Shown: in pieces, positions 26,126 to 34,411 of the stretch
How the letters are laid out: each line of letters begins with the position of its first letter
Numbering within the stretch: position 1 is the first letter of the stretch
NCBI GenBank assembly: GCA_024280895.1
Contig: JAJRPI010000060.1
Location: 33,982 to 97,981 of the forward strand
Origin: Alphaproteobacteria bacterium
Lineage (GTDB): Bacteria > Pseudomonadota > Alphaproteobacteria > Rhizobiales > JAKIUO01
Direction of reading: 5' to 3'
DNA: 64,000 nucleotides
Position numbers and translations under genes: made by a program
The notes under the pieces: generated by a model
Database searches by the model: none
Seen by the model: the letters and a program-made list of their open reading frames with translations, nothing else
Told to the model about the DNA's origin: nothing

Positions 26126-27400
26126 ATGAACTGCATAGACCAACATCTCGCAGCAAAACATAACTGTTTTCAAGCAGACCTTGTGCGCTATTGCTTTCCG
26201 GTCGCAGCCGTTGCGCTATTTTCTGCTCTTATTGTGGCAGCCCCCCGACCAGCTTTTGCAGGTCCACAATTTTCCATTCCAGGTCTGCAATCCCTACAAA
26301 GAAAATTCCAAAAGCGAAAACGGCACCAAAAAGATCGTCAACAGGAAAACAGTGATCAAGAACTCCTGGACTTGCGCGAAAACACTCTACCTACCTCGCC
26401 GCCTCCCCTGCCTGTGCGCAATCCACACTTTGCCGAAACCCGAAAATTTCTTGACGCTCTCACCCTCCTTGAACCACAGGGCCAAAAGCAGGCACGCAAA
26501 GCCGCACAAACCATGCAGACTAAGTTTGCCAGAATGCGCCGGACTCACTTGCCGAGTGATGATGCTCGCACAAATGATTATAACAAAGCAGCAAAAACAC
26601 CGCGCGCAGGCATCACCCCAACCAGATGGAACCGCCCGCAAAACAACCAGCCCCAACGCTCACACCAAGAGCCGGATCTTTTTCTCGAAAAAGCCACGCA
26701 GACCCGAGACATTCCCCCGGCACCACAGGTAAAAACTGATATATTGAAAGAAGATCGCCTCGCTGTGGCGCTACCACCAGCGCCCCCACTGCCTGTGAGA
26801 AAACCGCGCCGCCATCCGTCCCAAGTCACCCAGGATGACTGGTCGAGCGCTGTCATTGCTAGCGCCACCTCACAATGCGCGACGCTCGGCATAATAATCA
26901 AACCAATGCCGCCGGTCAGAAAAGGCCTTTGCGGTAATCCAGCACCCATTCTCATGCCCATTGTCGGGACCGCCACAATACGCCCTGCTGCCACCACATC
27001 TTGTCCAATGGCCGCCAACCTCGCCAGCTGGTTTTCGCAATCCGTGCAACCACTGGCCCTCAAATATTTTGGTAACAAAGTCCGCCAGATCCGTAATGTC
27101 TCGTCTTACGTGTGCCGCAACCGTTATGGGGATACCAATACCCGCATCAGCGAACATGCCTATGCCAATGCGCTGGATATCGCGCATTTCGAGTTACAGG
27201 GGGGAGAGAAAATCTCGGTGCTCAAAGACTGGGACAGTGCGCAAGGCGAGCCATCACCAAAAAGCGCGTTCTTGCACGCCGTACACGAATCCGCCTGCGA
27301 GTATTTTGGCACCGTGCTCGGTCCCGATGCCAACGCCGCCCACAAAGACCATTTCCATCTCGACAAAGCCCCGCGCAAGCGCAGCAATTATTGTCGTTAA
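26126..27400 (+). CDS. secreted extensin-family protein (Extensin-like_C domain)
   Basis: The protein has 424 residues. A signal peptide (YCFPVAAVALFSALIVAAPRPAFA) is followed by about 240 residues of low-complexity, basic, Pro/Gln-rich sequence with three PLPVR-like motifs (about residues 92, 221 and 259). The C-terminal Extensin-like_C domain has CPMAANLASWFSQSVQPLAL, YVCRNRYGDTNTRISEHAYA, NALDIAHF and the closing HKDHFHLDKAP with paired cysteines. The domain resembles DD-peptidase folds with conserved His/Asp and probably acts on or binds cell-wall polymer. Substrate is unknown. Confidence 0.8.
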   Translation: MNCIDQHLAAKHNCFQADLVRYCFPVAAVALFSALIVAAPRPAFAGPQFSIPGLQSLQRKFQKRKRHQKDRQQENSDQELLDLRENTLPTSPPPLPVRNPHFAETRKFLDALTLLEPQGQKQARKAAQTMQTKFARMRRTHLPSDDARTNDYNKAAKTPRAGITPTRWNRPQNNQPQRSHQEPDLFLEKATQTRDIPPAPQVKTDILKEDRLAVALPPAPPLPVRKPRRHPSQVTQDDWSSAVIASATSQCATLGIIIKPMPPVRKGLCGNPAPILMPIVGTATIRPAATTSCPMAANLASWFSQSVQPLALKYFGNKVRQIRNVSSYVCRNRYGDTNTRISEHAYANALDIAHFELQGGEKISVLKDWDSAQGEPSPKSAFLHAVHESACEYFGTVLGPDANAAHKDHFHLDKAPRKRSNYCR

Positions 27401-27502
27401 CGTAAAAAAGGAAATGTCCGAGACCTCAACAAGAGCGGTCATGGATACCACTGTCCTTAAAGGTCAGCTAAGTGCCAAAGACGGACTATAATCCCATATG
27501 AT

Positions 27503-27514
27503 TGACGTACCTCA
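27503..27514. promoter_or_regulatory. candidate operator O1 for the LacI-type regulator
   Basis: TGACGTACCTCA is a near-perfect palindrome (TGAsGTACsTCA) 39 bp upstream of the regulator's ATG. A closely related site with an extra GTAC occurs before the transporter operon at 28648-28663. The matched pair at both promoters is the expected pattern for a LacI-type autoregulator with a local operon. Confidence 0.55.
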
Positions 27515-27553
27515 CCTTAGTGGAATATGTTGCTGAGTGAAACAGAGGCACGT

Positions 27554-28603
27554 ATGGATAAACCGACAACCAAAGATCTTGCGAAAGCAGCGAGAGTGAG
27601 TTTAGCCACGGTTGATCGGGTTTTAAACGGGCGTGCGGGGGTGCGGCAAGCGACTGTTGTGCGCGTCCACAAGGCGATCGAAGATATAAACTTCGTGCGC
27701 AACATGTCCGCCGCCAATCTGGCACGCAAAAAAGAATATCAAATTATATTTTTACTGCCAGACCATGACGATGAATTCATTGACTTGATTAAAAAAGAGG
27801 TCGCTGAGTCCGGTCGATTTTTAGCTCACGAACACACACGAGTGTCAATTGTTCGCGCACCGGCGAATGATCCGCACCAGATTGCGAAAGAGATCGACAA
27901 ACTGTCTGCCGATAAGGTTGACGGGGTGGCAATCATGGCTCCCGAGACCCCGCTGGTACGCGATGCGATTTTGCGGCTGGAAGCTCGAAATCTGCCTGTC
28001 ATCGCATTCGTTTCTCACCAGCCAAATGCCGATGGAGCCTATTATGTCGGCATAAACAACGAAGCTGCAGGGCGCACGGTTGGGCAGCTAATGGCCCGTT
28101 TTACCGGCCAGCGCCGCGGCACTGTTTTAGTGCTGACCGAAACGATGCAATCCCGCGATAGCCAAGAACGCCGACTTGGCTTTGATGCGATTATGGAAAA
28201 ATATGACACTCGCCTCAATGTAGGGCCATCGATGGAGACCTATGGTGACCCGCAGCGCTCTGAAGAAGTCGTGAAGATGGCCCTGCTAAGTCAGACACCT
28301 GTGGTTGGCATCTATTTGATGCATCATGATATACGCAAGGCCATGCAGGTGATTGAAGAAATGGATATGGCACAAAAGGCGGTTATCATCGGCCATGAGT
28401 TAACGTCACTCACCCGTGCTCGATTGATCGATGGCGCTATGGATGCGGTGATTACCCAGGATGTCGGGCATTTGGTACGCAGCTCAATCCGCGTGCTTGG
28501 GTCCAAGATCACCCGCGTAAGTCCCGTGGCATCGCAAGAGCGAATCCGAATTGAGATCATCTTGAGGGAAAATATGCCCGAAGAAAAATCATCTCAAACC
28601 TAA
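27554..28603 (+). CDS. LacI-family transcriptional regulator of the adjacent ABC/DhaKL operon
   Basis: The protein has 349 residues from ATG 27554, which has GAGG 6 nt upstream. An upstream frame start at 27527 is less likely. The N-terminal LacI helix-turn-helix is TTKDLAKAARVSLATVDRVL with hinge VRNMSAANLARKK. The periplasmic-binding-protein-like sensor domain follows (IIFLLPDHDDEFID, DGVAIMAPETPLVRDAI, VGINNEAAGRTVGQLMARF). It precedes and is codirectional with the binding-protein gene, so it probably senses the imported sugar or a kinase product and represses or activates the operon. Confidence 0.92.
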   Translation: MDKPTTKDLAKAARVSLATVDRVLNGRAGVRQATVVRVHKAIEDINFVRNMSAANLARKKEYQIIFLLPDHDDEFIDLIKKEVAESGRFLAHEHTRVSIVRAPANDPHQIAKEIDKLSADKVDGVAIMAPETPLVRDAILRLEARNLPVIAFVSHQPNADGAYYVGINNEAAGRTVGQLMARFTGQRRGTVLVLTETMQSRDSQERRLGFDAIMEKYDTRLNVGPSMETYGDPQRSEEVVKMALLSQTPVVGIYLMHHDIRKAMQVIEEMDMAQKAVIIGHELTSLTRARLIDGAMDAVITQDVGHLVRSSIRVLGSKITRVSPVASQERIRIEIILRENMPEEKSSQT

Positions 28604-28647
28604 GAAGATCGCATTTTCGCCTTTTCCAAACCCTCGACCATCATAAA

Positions 28648-28663
28648 TGACGTACGTACCTCA
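28648..28663. promoter_or_regulatory. candidate operator O2 before the ABC transporter operon
   Basis: TGACGTACGTACCTCA is palindromic except for one position and equals O1 with GTAC repeated once. It lies 100 bp before the binding-protein ATG. A TATAAT hexamer follows at 28702-28707, with no good -35 at the right distance. Confidence 0.55.
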
Positions 28664-28763
28664 TAATATCGTTGACTCGCAACCTGCGTATCATTTACAG
28701 CTATAATTGCACGAGAGTTAGAGTCATCGGCCATATGCCGTGAACGCAATCCGGGAGAATTCA

Positions 28764-30086
28764 ATGAAAGCTTCAAAATTTTTAATAGCAACCGCCCTTG
28801 CAGCCATGACAAGTGCAGGAAGCACTAACGCTTCTGCTAAGTCCCTCACCCTATGTTGGGCGGCATGGGACCCTGCCAATGCCCTTGTTGAACTTAGCAA
28901 AGACTTTGAGAAGCAGTCTGGCGTCGATATGAAGTTTGAATTTGTGCCCTGGCCAAATTTTGCTGATCGCATGCTCAACGAGCTCAACTCCAAAGGCAAG
29001 CTATGCGATCTAATGATCGGTGATAGTCAGTGGATCGGTGGGGCAGCAGAAAACGGTCAATATCTCAAGCTCAACGATTTTTTTAAAGCCAACAAGATTT
29101 CGATGGATGATTTCATCCCGGCAACCGTCACAGGCTATGCGGAATGGCCAAAAAACACACCAAATTATTGGGCGCTTCCCGCCTATGCTGACGTGGTTGG
29201 ATGGACCTATCGCAAGGATTGGTTTGCCAAGCCAGAGCTAAAAGCCGAATTCAAGAAAAAGCACGGCTACGATCTTGGCGTACCTAAAGACCTTGCGCAG
29301 TTGAAAGACATAGCTGCATTTTTTCAAGGGCGTGTGATTGACGGCAAGAAAGTCTACGGCGCAGCGATCTATACAGAGCGCGGTTCCGAAGGCATCACAA
29401 TGGGCGTCACCAACGCGCTCTACAATTACGGCTTCAAGTACCAAAATCCTAAAAAACCTTATGATATGAAAGGTTTCATCAACTCGGACGGTGCAATAAA
29501 GGGCCTTGAATATTACAAAGCACTTTATGATGCTGGCTCGCCTCCAGGTTCATCAGATTGGTATATGTCGGAAAATATTGATGCTTACAAATCTGGCCAA
29601 GTTGCTATGCAAATGAATTTTGCATTCATATGGCCCGGTGTAAATGCTGATAAGAATGTCGGTGGGGATCGCACAGGTTATTTCGCTAACCCTCCAGGAC
29701 CAGGTGGACATTTCGCTCAACTTGGTGGGCAAGGTATCTCAGTCGTCGCGAACACCAAGGATAAAGACTCGGCCCTTGCTTATATCAAGTGGTTTGCTCA
29801 GCCAAAAATTCAGGCTAGATGGACTGAAATGGGTGGGGCATCAGCTATGCGCGCAGTGGTTGAAGATCCTAAGTTCCCGACTGCTCAGCCTTACAACAAA
29901 GCGTTCCTCAACTCGATGGCTATCGTCAAGGACTTCTGGGCCGAACCGTCTTATGCTTCACTGCTATTGGCAATGCAAAAGCGGGTTCACAACTTTGTCA
30001 TTGCTGGAAAAGGCACTGCAAAAGAAGCCCTTGATGGCCTACTCAAAGATTGGACCGAAGTCTTCAAGGATGACGACAAGCTGTAA
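28764..30086 (+). CDS. extracellular sugar-type solute-binding protein (ABC importer)
   Basis: The protein has 440 residues from ATG 28764, behind GGGAGA. The signal peptide is FLIATALAAMTSAGSTNASA. The mature chain is a family 1 (MalE/UgpB-like) binding protein: LCWAAWDPANALVELSKDFEKQ, VPWPNFADRMLNEL, LMIGDSQWIGGAAENGQYLKL, a YWALPAYADVVGWTYRKDWF segment and GGQGISVVANTKDKDSALAYI. It captures the substrate in the periplasm for the two permeases downstream. The ligand cannot be read from sequence. The kinase at the end of the operon suggests a small ketose or polyol. A hairpin separates it from the permease genes. Confidence 0.9.
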   Translation: MKASKFLIATALAAMTSAGSTNASAKSLTLCWAAWDPANALVELSKDFEKQSGVDMKFEFVPWPNFADRMLNELNSKGKLCDLMIGDSQWIGGAAENGQYLKLNDFFKANKISMDDFIPATVTGYAEWPKNTPNYWALPAYADVVGWTYRKDWFAKPELKAEFKKKHGYDLGVPKDLAQLKDIAAFFQGRVIDGKKVYGAAIYTERGSEGITMGVTNALYNYGFKYQNPKKPYDMKGFINSDGAIKGLEYYKALYDAGSPPGSSDWYMSENIDAYKSGQVAMQMNFAFIWPGVNADKNVGGDRTGYFANPPGPGGHFAQLGGQGISVVANTKDKDSALAYIKWFAQPKIQARWTEMGGASAMRAVVEDPKFPTAQPYNKAFLNSMAIVKDFWAEPSYASLLLAMQKRVHNFVIAGKGTAKEALDGLLKDWTEVFKDDDKL

Positions 30087-30140
30087 GTTTCCCTTACGGG
30101 ACTTTGCTCGACTTATCGGGCAGAATTTGTAAAACTGAAA

Positions 30141-30168
30141 CATGAGGCAGGGTTTGACCTGCCTCATG
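30141..30168 (+). terminator. intercistronic hairpin between binding protein and permease genes
   Basis: CATGAGGCAGG, loop GTTTGA and CCTGCCTCATG form a perfect 11-bp stem 54 nt after the binding-protein stop. It has no U-run, so it more likely stabilises the upstream message or gives partial termination. Both would yield more binding protein than permease. Confidence 0.65.
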
Positions 30169-30223
30169 TAACAATCCTCGATCCCGCCTTCAAATGCAGC
30201 CTGACAACGTGTAAGGAATTCTT

Positions 30224-31171
30224 ATGTCCGGGAAAGTCGTGGATACCCTTGCTAAAGCAACACCTCCGCGCCTTGCCAGAAAATTCAAAGGTCTGTCGGA
30301 TCGTGCCATTGCGTGGATATTCGTTGCGCCAACTATTTTCTTGCTGTTGGCGATTAATATTTTCCCGTTGATCTGGACAATCCGGTTAAGCTTCACGAAT
30401 TTTCGTGTCAATCGTGTCAATGCCGATGTGAAATGGGTTGGTTTGCGCAATTATGAGCGCATCTTATCCGATCCCGACATTTGGCAGACCATGCAGGCGA
30501 CGGCACATTTTTTATTTTGGACATTGTTTTTTCAGGTGCTGATCGGTTTTGCGCTCGCCTATTTGATCAATAAGAAATTCAAGGGCAATGATCTGTGGAC
30601 GACGATCATTGTTTTTCCGATGATGTTGTCCCCCGCTGTGGTCGGCAATTTCTGGACGTTCCTTTATCAGCCGCAAATCGGCTTGTTCAACTATGTCGTC
30701 AGCTTTTTTTCCGGGGTCGATCCCTCTTCTTTTTCGATGATTGGCTCTGTCGATTTGGCCCCATGGGCAATTGTCATCGTCGATACTTGGATGTGGACGC
30801 CCTTTGTTATGCTGATCTGTTTGGCGGGATTGCGCTCGATACCAGATTCGATCTATGAGGCGGCTGAATGTGACCGCGCAAGCAAATGGCGCCAGTTCTG
30901 GACGATCACCATTCCCATGGTACTGCCATTCTTAATGCTGGCGGTTCTGTTTCGCGGTATCGAAAATTTCAAGATGTTCGATCTTGTGGTGCAACTGACA
31001 GGGGGCGGACCAGGGTCGATCACAGAACTAACTTCGATTAATCTCAAACGAGAGGCCTTTGAAAAATGGCGTACTGGCTACGCATCGGCCTACGCAGTGA
31101 TCCTGTTCGTGACGATATTTGGTCTCGCCTCGATCTATGTCAAAGCATTGAATAAGGTAAAAGAGCGATGA
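30224..31171 (+). CDS. ABC sugar permease, MalF/UgpA type
   Basis: The protein has 315 residues with six predicted transmembrane helices (AWIFVAPTIFLLLAINIFPL is the first). The cytoplasmic EAA loop YEAAECDRASKWRQFWTITI contacts the ATPase. It pairs with the next permease. The next ATG lies within its TGA (GATGA), which points to strict coupling. Confidence 0.93.
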   Translation: MSGKVVDTLAKATPPRLARKFKGLSDRAIAWIFVAPTIFLLLAINIFPLIWTIRLSFTNFRVNRVNADVKWVGLRNYERILSDPDIWQTMQATAHFLFWTLFFQVLIGFALAYLINKKFKGNDLWTTIIVFPMMLSPAVVGNFWTFLYQPQIGLFNYVVSFFSGVDPSSFSMIGSVDLAPWAIVIVDTWMWTPFVMLICLAGLRSIPDSIYEAAECDRASKWRQFWTITIPMVLPFLMLAVLFRGIENFKMFDLVVQLTGGGPGSITELTSINLKREAFEKWRTGYASAYAVILFVTIFGLASIYVKALNKVKER

Positions 31172-32109
31172 GTGGGTTTTCTGTTACAGAGCCGTCAAAA
31201 CGGCAAAAATGGATCGCCGGTATACTGGTGATTACCTATGCGGTCGTGACCTTGATGCCGCTTTTATGGATCATCGCAACGGGCTTTAAGTCTCCAGAAG
31301 ATTCAATCTCCTATCCGCCAAAAGTGATCTTCCAGCCAACACTTGAGGGCTATGTAAACCTGTTTACGACGCAGACACGCATAACTCCAAATATGAAGGA
31401 TACCCTTGCTGAGCCTGACAGCTGGTATGAGCAGATCGTACGCGATAAAAACATGGTCATTGCAGGACCATCGCGCTATGGCCAGCGGTTTTTAAATTCG
31501 GTCATCATAGGTTTTGGCTCGACATTTCTGTCAATTTTCCTTGGCACGCTCGCCGCCTATGCATTTTCGCGCTTTAAGGTGCCGATCAAGGACGATCTAT
31601 TGTTCTTCATTTTGTCGACGCGCATGATGCCGCCTATCGCAGTAGCCATACCGATTTTCTTGATGTATCGCCAACTTGGGCTGAGCGACACCCATCTTGG
31701 CATGATACTCCTCTATACGGCGGTAAACCTGTCACTTTCAGTGTGGCTACTCAAAGGCTTTATCGATGAAATCCCGCTGGAATATGAAGAGGCAGCCCTG
31801 ATTGATGGTTACACTCGCTTTCAGGCCTTTTACAAAGTGGTGTTGCCGCAAGCCGCTACTGGCATCGCCTCTACCGCCATTTTTTGCCTGATCTTTGCCT
31901 GGAATGAATATGCTTTTGCTGTTCTCCTCACCTCCGGTGAAGCGCAAACTGCCCCACCCTTTATCCCGACCATCATTGGCGTTGGCGGGCAAGATTGGCC
32001 TGCGGTTGCGGCTGGGGCAACGATCTTCTTGATACCTGTCATGATCTTCACCATCTTCTTGCGCAAACACCTCTTGCGCGGCATCACATTTGGGGCGGTA
32101 CGCAAATGA
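31168..32109 (+). CDS. ABC sugar permease, MalG/UgpE type
   Basis: The protein has 313 residues and six transmembrane helices. It has an extended periplasmic loop after the first helix (about residues 50-95) and the EAA motif YEEAALIDGYTRFQAFYKVVLP. It is translationally coupled at both ends by four-base ATGA overlaps, with the first permease and with the small membrane protein that follows. Confidence 0.93.
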   Translation: MSGFSVTEPSKRQKWIAGILVITYAVVTLMPLLWIIATGFKSPEDSISYPPKVIFQPTLEGYVNLFTTQTRITPNMKDTLAEPDSWYEQIVRDKNMVIAGPSRYGQRFLNSVIIGFGSTFLSIFLGTLAAYAFSRFKVPIKDDLLFFILSTRMMPPIAVAIPIFLMYRQLGLSDTHLGMILLYTAVNLSLSVWLLKGFIDEIPLEYEEAALIDGYTRFQAFYKVVLPQAATGIASTAIFCLIFAWNEYAFAVLLTSGEAQTAPPFIPTIIGVGGQDWPAVAAGATIFLIPVMIFTIFLRKHLLRGITFGAVRK

Positions 32110-32294
32110 GCGGTTTCATCAAAGGCTTATTGGGCTTTCGCCGCGGAGCATGGGAAATGCTGGCATCCATCCTGATTGCGCTTGGCGTGTTCATGCTGAT
32201 GCAACCTTTCTGGCTAGTGGCGTTCACTTACTCTTTCATCGTCACGCTTGTCGGCACCGTGATGTTTATCATCGTTAGCCATTTTCAGGAATAA
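32106..32294 (+). CDS. 62-residue two-helix membrane protein in the ABC operon (GlpU-like position)
   Basis: The true start is ATG 32106, overlapping the permease TGA (ATGA); the longer frame upstream lies inside the permease gene. The product MSGFIKGLLGFRRGAWEML... has two hydrophobic helices (LASILIALGVFMLMQPFWL and VAFTYSFIVTLVGTVMFIIV). A small membrane protein gene also lies between permease and binding-protein genes in the rhizobial glycerol importer (GlpSTPQUV), where it is called GlpU. The present protein is shorter and I do not claim homology. The tight overlap argues that it is translated and works with the transporter. Confidence 0.75.
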   Translation: MSGFIKGLLGFRRGAWEMLASILIALGVFMLMQPFWLVAFTYSFIVTLVGTVMFIIVSHFQE

Positions 32295-32314
32295 CACATG
32301 TTCAGGCATTACAT

Positions 32315-33412
32315 ATGGCGCAAATAATCATCAAAAATCTCCGCAAGGATTTCGGCGATTTCACAGCCGTTAAATCTTCCAGTTTCACGATTGAGGATGG
32401 GGAGTTCTTTATGTTGCTCGGCCCCTCTGGCTGCGGCAAGACAACGACTTTGCGGATGATCGCAGGGCTTGAAATGCCGACCGCGGGAGAGGTCTTTATC
32501 GATGGCGAAGAGGTATCTCAAAAGCGTGCTTCCGAACGCGACATCGCATTTGTATTTCAAATGTTTGCACTTTATCCACATCTGAACGTGCAGCAAAACA
32601 TCAGCTATCCGCTTAAAAGCCAAGGCATGCCAAAGGCACAGATCAAAGTGAAGGTCGCGGAGGTCGCAAAAATTTTGGGGATTGAACATATTCTCAATAA
32701 ACCCGTTGGGGGGCTATCTGGCGGCGACAGGCAACGCGTGGCGCTTGGTCGCGCGATTGTGCGTGAACCCAAAGCCTTTATGATGGACGAACCGCTTGGT
32801 GCGCTTGATGCCGAATTTCGTGAGCACATGTCCCAAGAGCTTCGGACCCTGCATGATCAGATGGGTGCCACGACTGTCTACGTGACCCATGATCAGCTTG
32901 AGGCCATGCAAATGGGAGACAAAATTGTGGTGATGAACCATGGCAGTGTAGAGCAGTTCGGTGTTCCGCAAGACATATATGACTGGCCCGCCACCATGTT
33001 CGTGGCCAATTTCATTGGTTCACCCAGCATGAATTTCCTGCACTTCGAGGGGACAGTGGCCACCGGTGATACCTCCATATCATTCGATGGCCAGTCGTTT
33101 GATATTCCCGCCCAACTTTCAACGGCCTCTGGCAAGTTGGTGATGGGCGTCCGCCCTGAGCATGTTGTATTGCAGGACGACAGCGCTTATCGAGGCGAGG
33201 TGACCGCGACCGAATATCTCGGCACCACCCAAATTGTCACGCTTGATACGCCTAACGGGATATTAAAAGCCCGAACACCCGCCACTCAGGTCGCCAATGT
33301 TGGTGATACAATCGGCTTGGACTTTAACCCGCGCACAATTACCCTGTTCGATGAAACCACCGGCGAGGCGCTATTATCCAAGGCCAATAAGGGAGTGCTG
33401 GATCATGGCTGA
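32315..33412 (+). CDS. ABC transporter ATP-binding protein 1 (MalK/UgpC type)
   Basis: The protein has 365 residues. Walker A GPSGCGKTT, Q-loop FQMFALYPHL, signature LSGGDRQRV, Walker B AFMMDEPLGALD and the H-loop YVTHD are intact. A C-terminal OB-fold/TOBE regulatory domain starts around 235 (VMGVRPEHVVL). With the second ATPase it presumably forms a heterodimer that drives the importer. It overlaps the next gene by 8 bp. Confidence 0.93.
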   Translation: MAQIIIKNLRKDFGDFTAVKSSSFTIEDGEFFMLLGPSGCGKTTTLRMIAGLEMPTAGEVFIDGEEVSQKRASERDIAFVFQMFALYPHLNVQQNISYPLKSQGMPKAQIKVKVAEVAKILGIEHILNKPVGGLSGGDRQRVALGRAIVREPKAFMMDEPLGALDAEFREHMSQELRTLHDQMGATTVYVTHDQLEAMQMGDKIVVMNHGSVEQFGVPQDIYDWPATMFVANFIGSPSMNFLHFEGTVATGDTSISFDGQSFDIPAQLSTASGKLVMGVRPEHVVLQDDSAYRGEVTATEYLGTTQIVTLDTPNGILKARTPATQVANVGDTIGLDFNPRTITLFDETTGEALLSKANKGVLDHG

Positions 33413-34409
33413 AGTCAGCTTGCAAAACATATCCAAATCATTTGGCAACCAGGTCGCGTTGGAAGGTTTGACCATGACGGTGCCAGATGGCTCCTTTGTG
33501 GTTTTGCTTGGACCAACCGGCGCAGGCAAAACAACCACATTGCGACTGATCTCCGGGCTGGACAAGCCCGATAAAGGTCAGATTGCGATTAATGGCGAGG
33601 ATGCCATCAACCAGACGCCGGCTGAGCGCAATGTGGCCATGGTGTTTCAGCAATATTCACTCTACCCACACTTGTCAGTGCGCGACAATCTCGCTTTCCC
33701 ACTCAAATCGCCCATGCTGCGTACGCCAGCTGATGAAATCATTCGCAAGGTTGGTGAGGTGGCCGAAGTCCTGCAGATTTCTCACAAGCTGGATAACAAG
33801 GCCACCGAGCTTTCGGGGGGGGAAATGCAAAGGGTCTCAATTGGGCGAGCCTTGGTACGCAGCCCACAAATATATCTGATGGATGAGCCGCTTAGTTCCC
33901 TTGATGCCAAATTACGCTCTGACCTTCGCATCGAACTAAAGCGCATTCAGGCCAGTTTGGGTGCCACCATGCTCTATGTCACCCATGATCAGGTCGAGGC
34001 CATGACCATGGCCACCCATGTCGGGGTACTGGATCATGGCAAGCTGGTGCAGTTTGGCTCACCGCGCGATATTTATGAAAATCCAATCAGCATTTACGCT
34101 GCAGGCCGTCTGGGTTCTCCAAAAATCAATATTCTGCCAGCAGGTCTATTCCCCGGTGCTCCTCAAGGGGCCATCAATATCGGTTTGCGGCCTGAGAATA
34201 TCAGCATTGGCGAGGGGATCGAAACGCAAGTCATCCGCGTCGAGCATTTAGGTGACCAAACGCGGTTGCACCTTAAAACCAATGACATTGACTTGATGAC
34301 CCTGACCGATGCACACACCACGCTAAACAAGGGCGATATCATTGCCGTCAGCCCTCGCAATCCGCTCTATTTTGATGCGAATGGCGACCGTTTGAAAGAA
34401 GGAAAATAA
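33405..34409 (+). CDS. ABC transporter ATP-binding protein 2 (MalK/UgpC type)
   Basis: The protein has 334 residues from ATG 33405, inside the end of the first ATPase gene. Walker A GPTGAGKTT, Q-loop FQQYSLYPHL, signature LSGGEMQRV, Walker B IYLMDEPLSSLD and YVTHDQVEAM are intact, so both ATPases look active. A TOBE-like C-terminus follows (NIGLRPENISIGEG). Two distinct ATPases in a MalK-type importer are unusual; most use a homodimer. The rhizobial glycerol system GlpST is the known parallel. Confidence 0.93.
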   Translation: MAEVSLQNISKSFGNQVALEGLTMTVPDGSFVVLLGPTGAGKTTTLRLISGLDKPDKGQIAINGEDAINQTPAERNVAMVFQQYSLYPHLSVRDNLAFPLKSPMLRTPADEIIRKVGEVAEVLQISHKLDNKATELSGGEMQRVSIGRALVRSPQIYLMDEPLSSLDAKLRSDLRIELKRIQASLGATMLYVTHDQVEAMTMATHVGVLDHGKLVQFGSPRDIYENPISIYAAGRLGSPKINILPAGLFPGAPQGAINIGLRPENISIGEGIETQVIRVEHLGDQTRLHLKTNDIDLMTLTDAHTTLNKGDIIAVSPRNPLYFDANGDRLKEGK

Positions 34410-34411
34410 TC

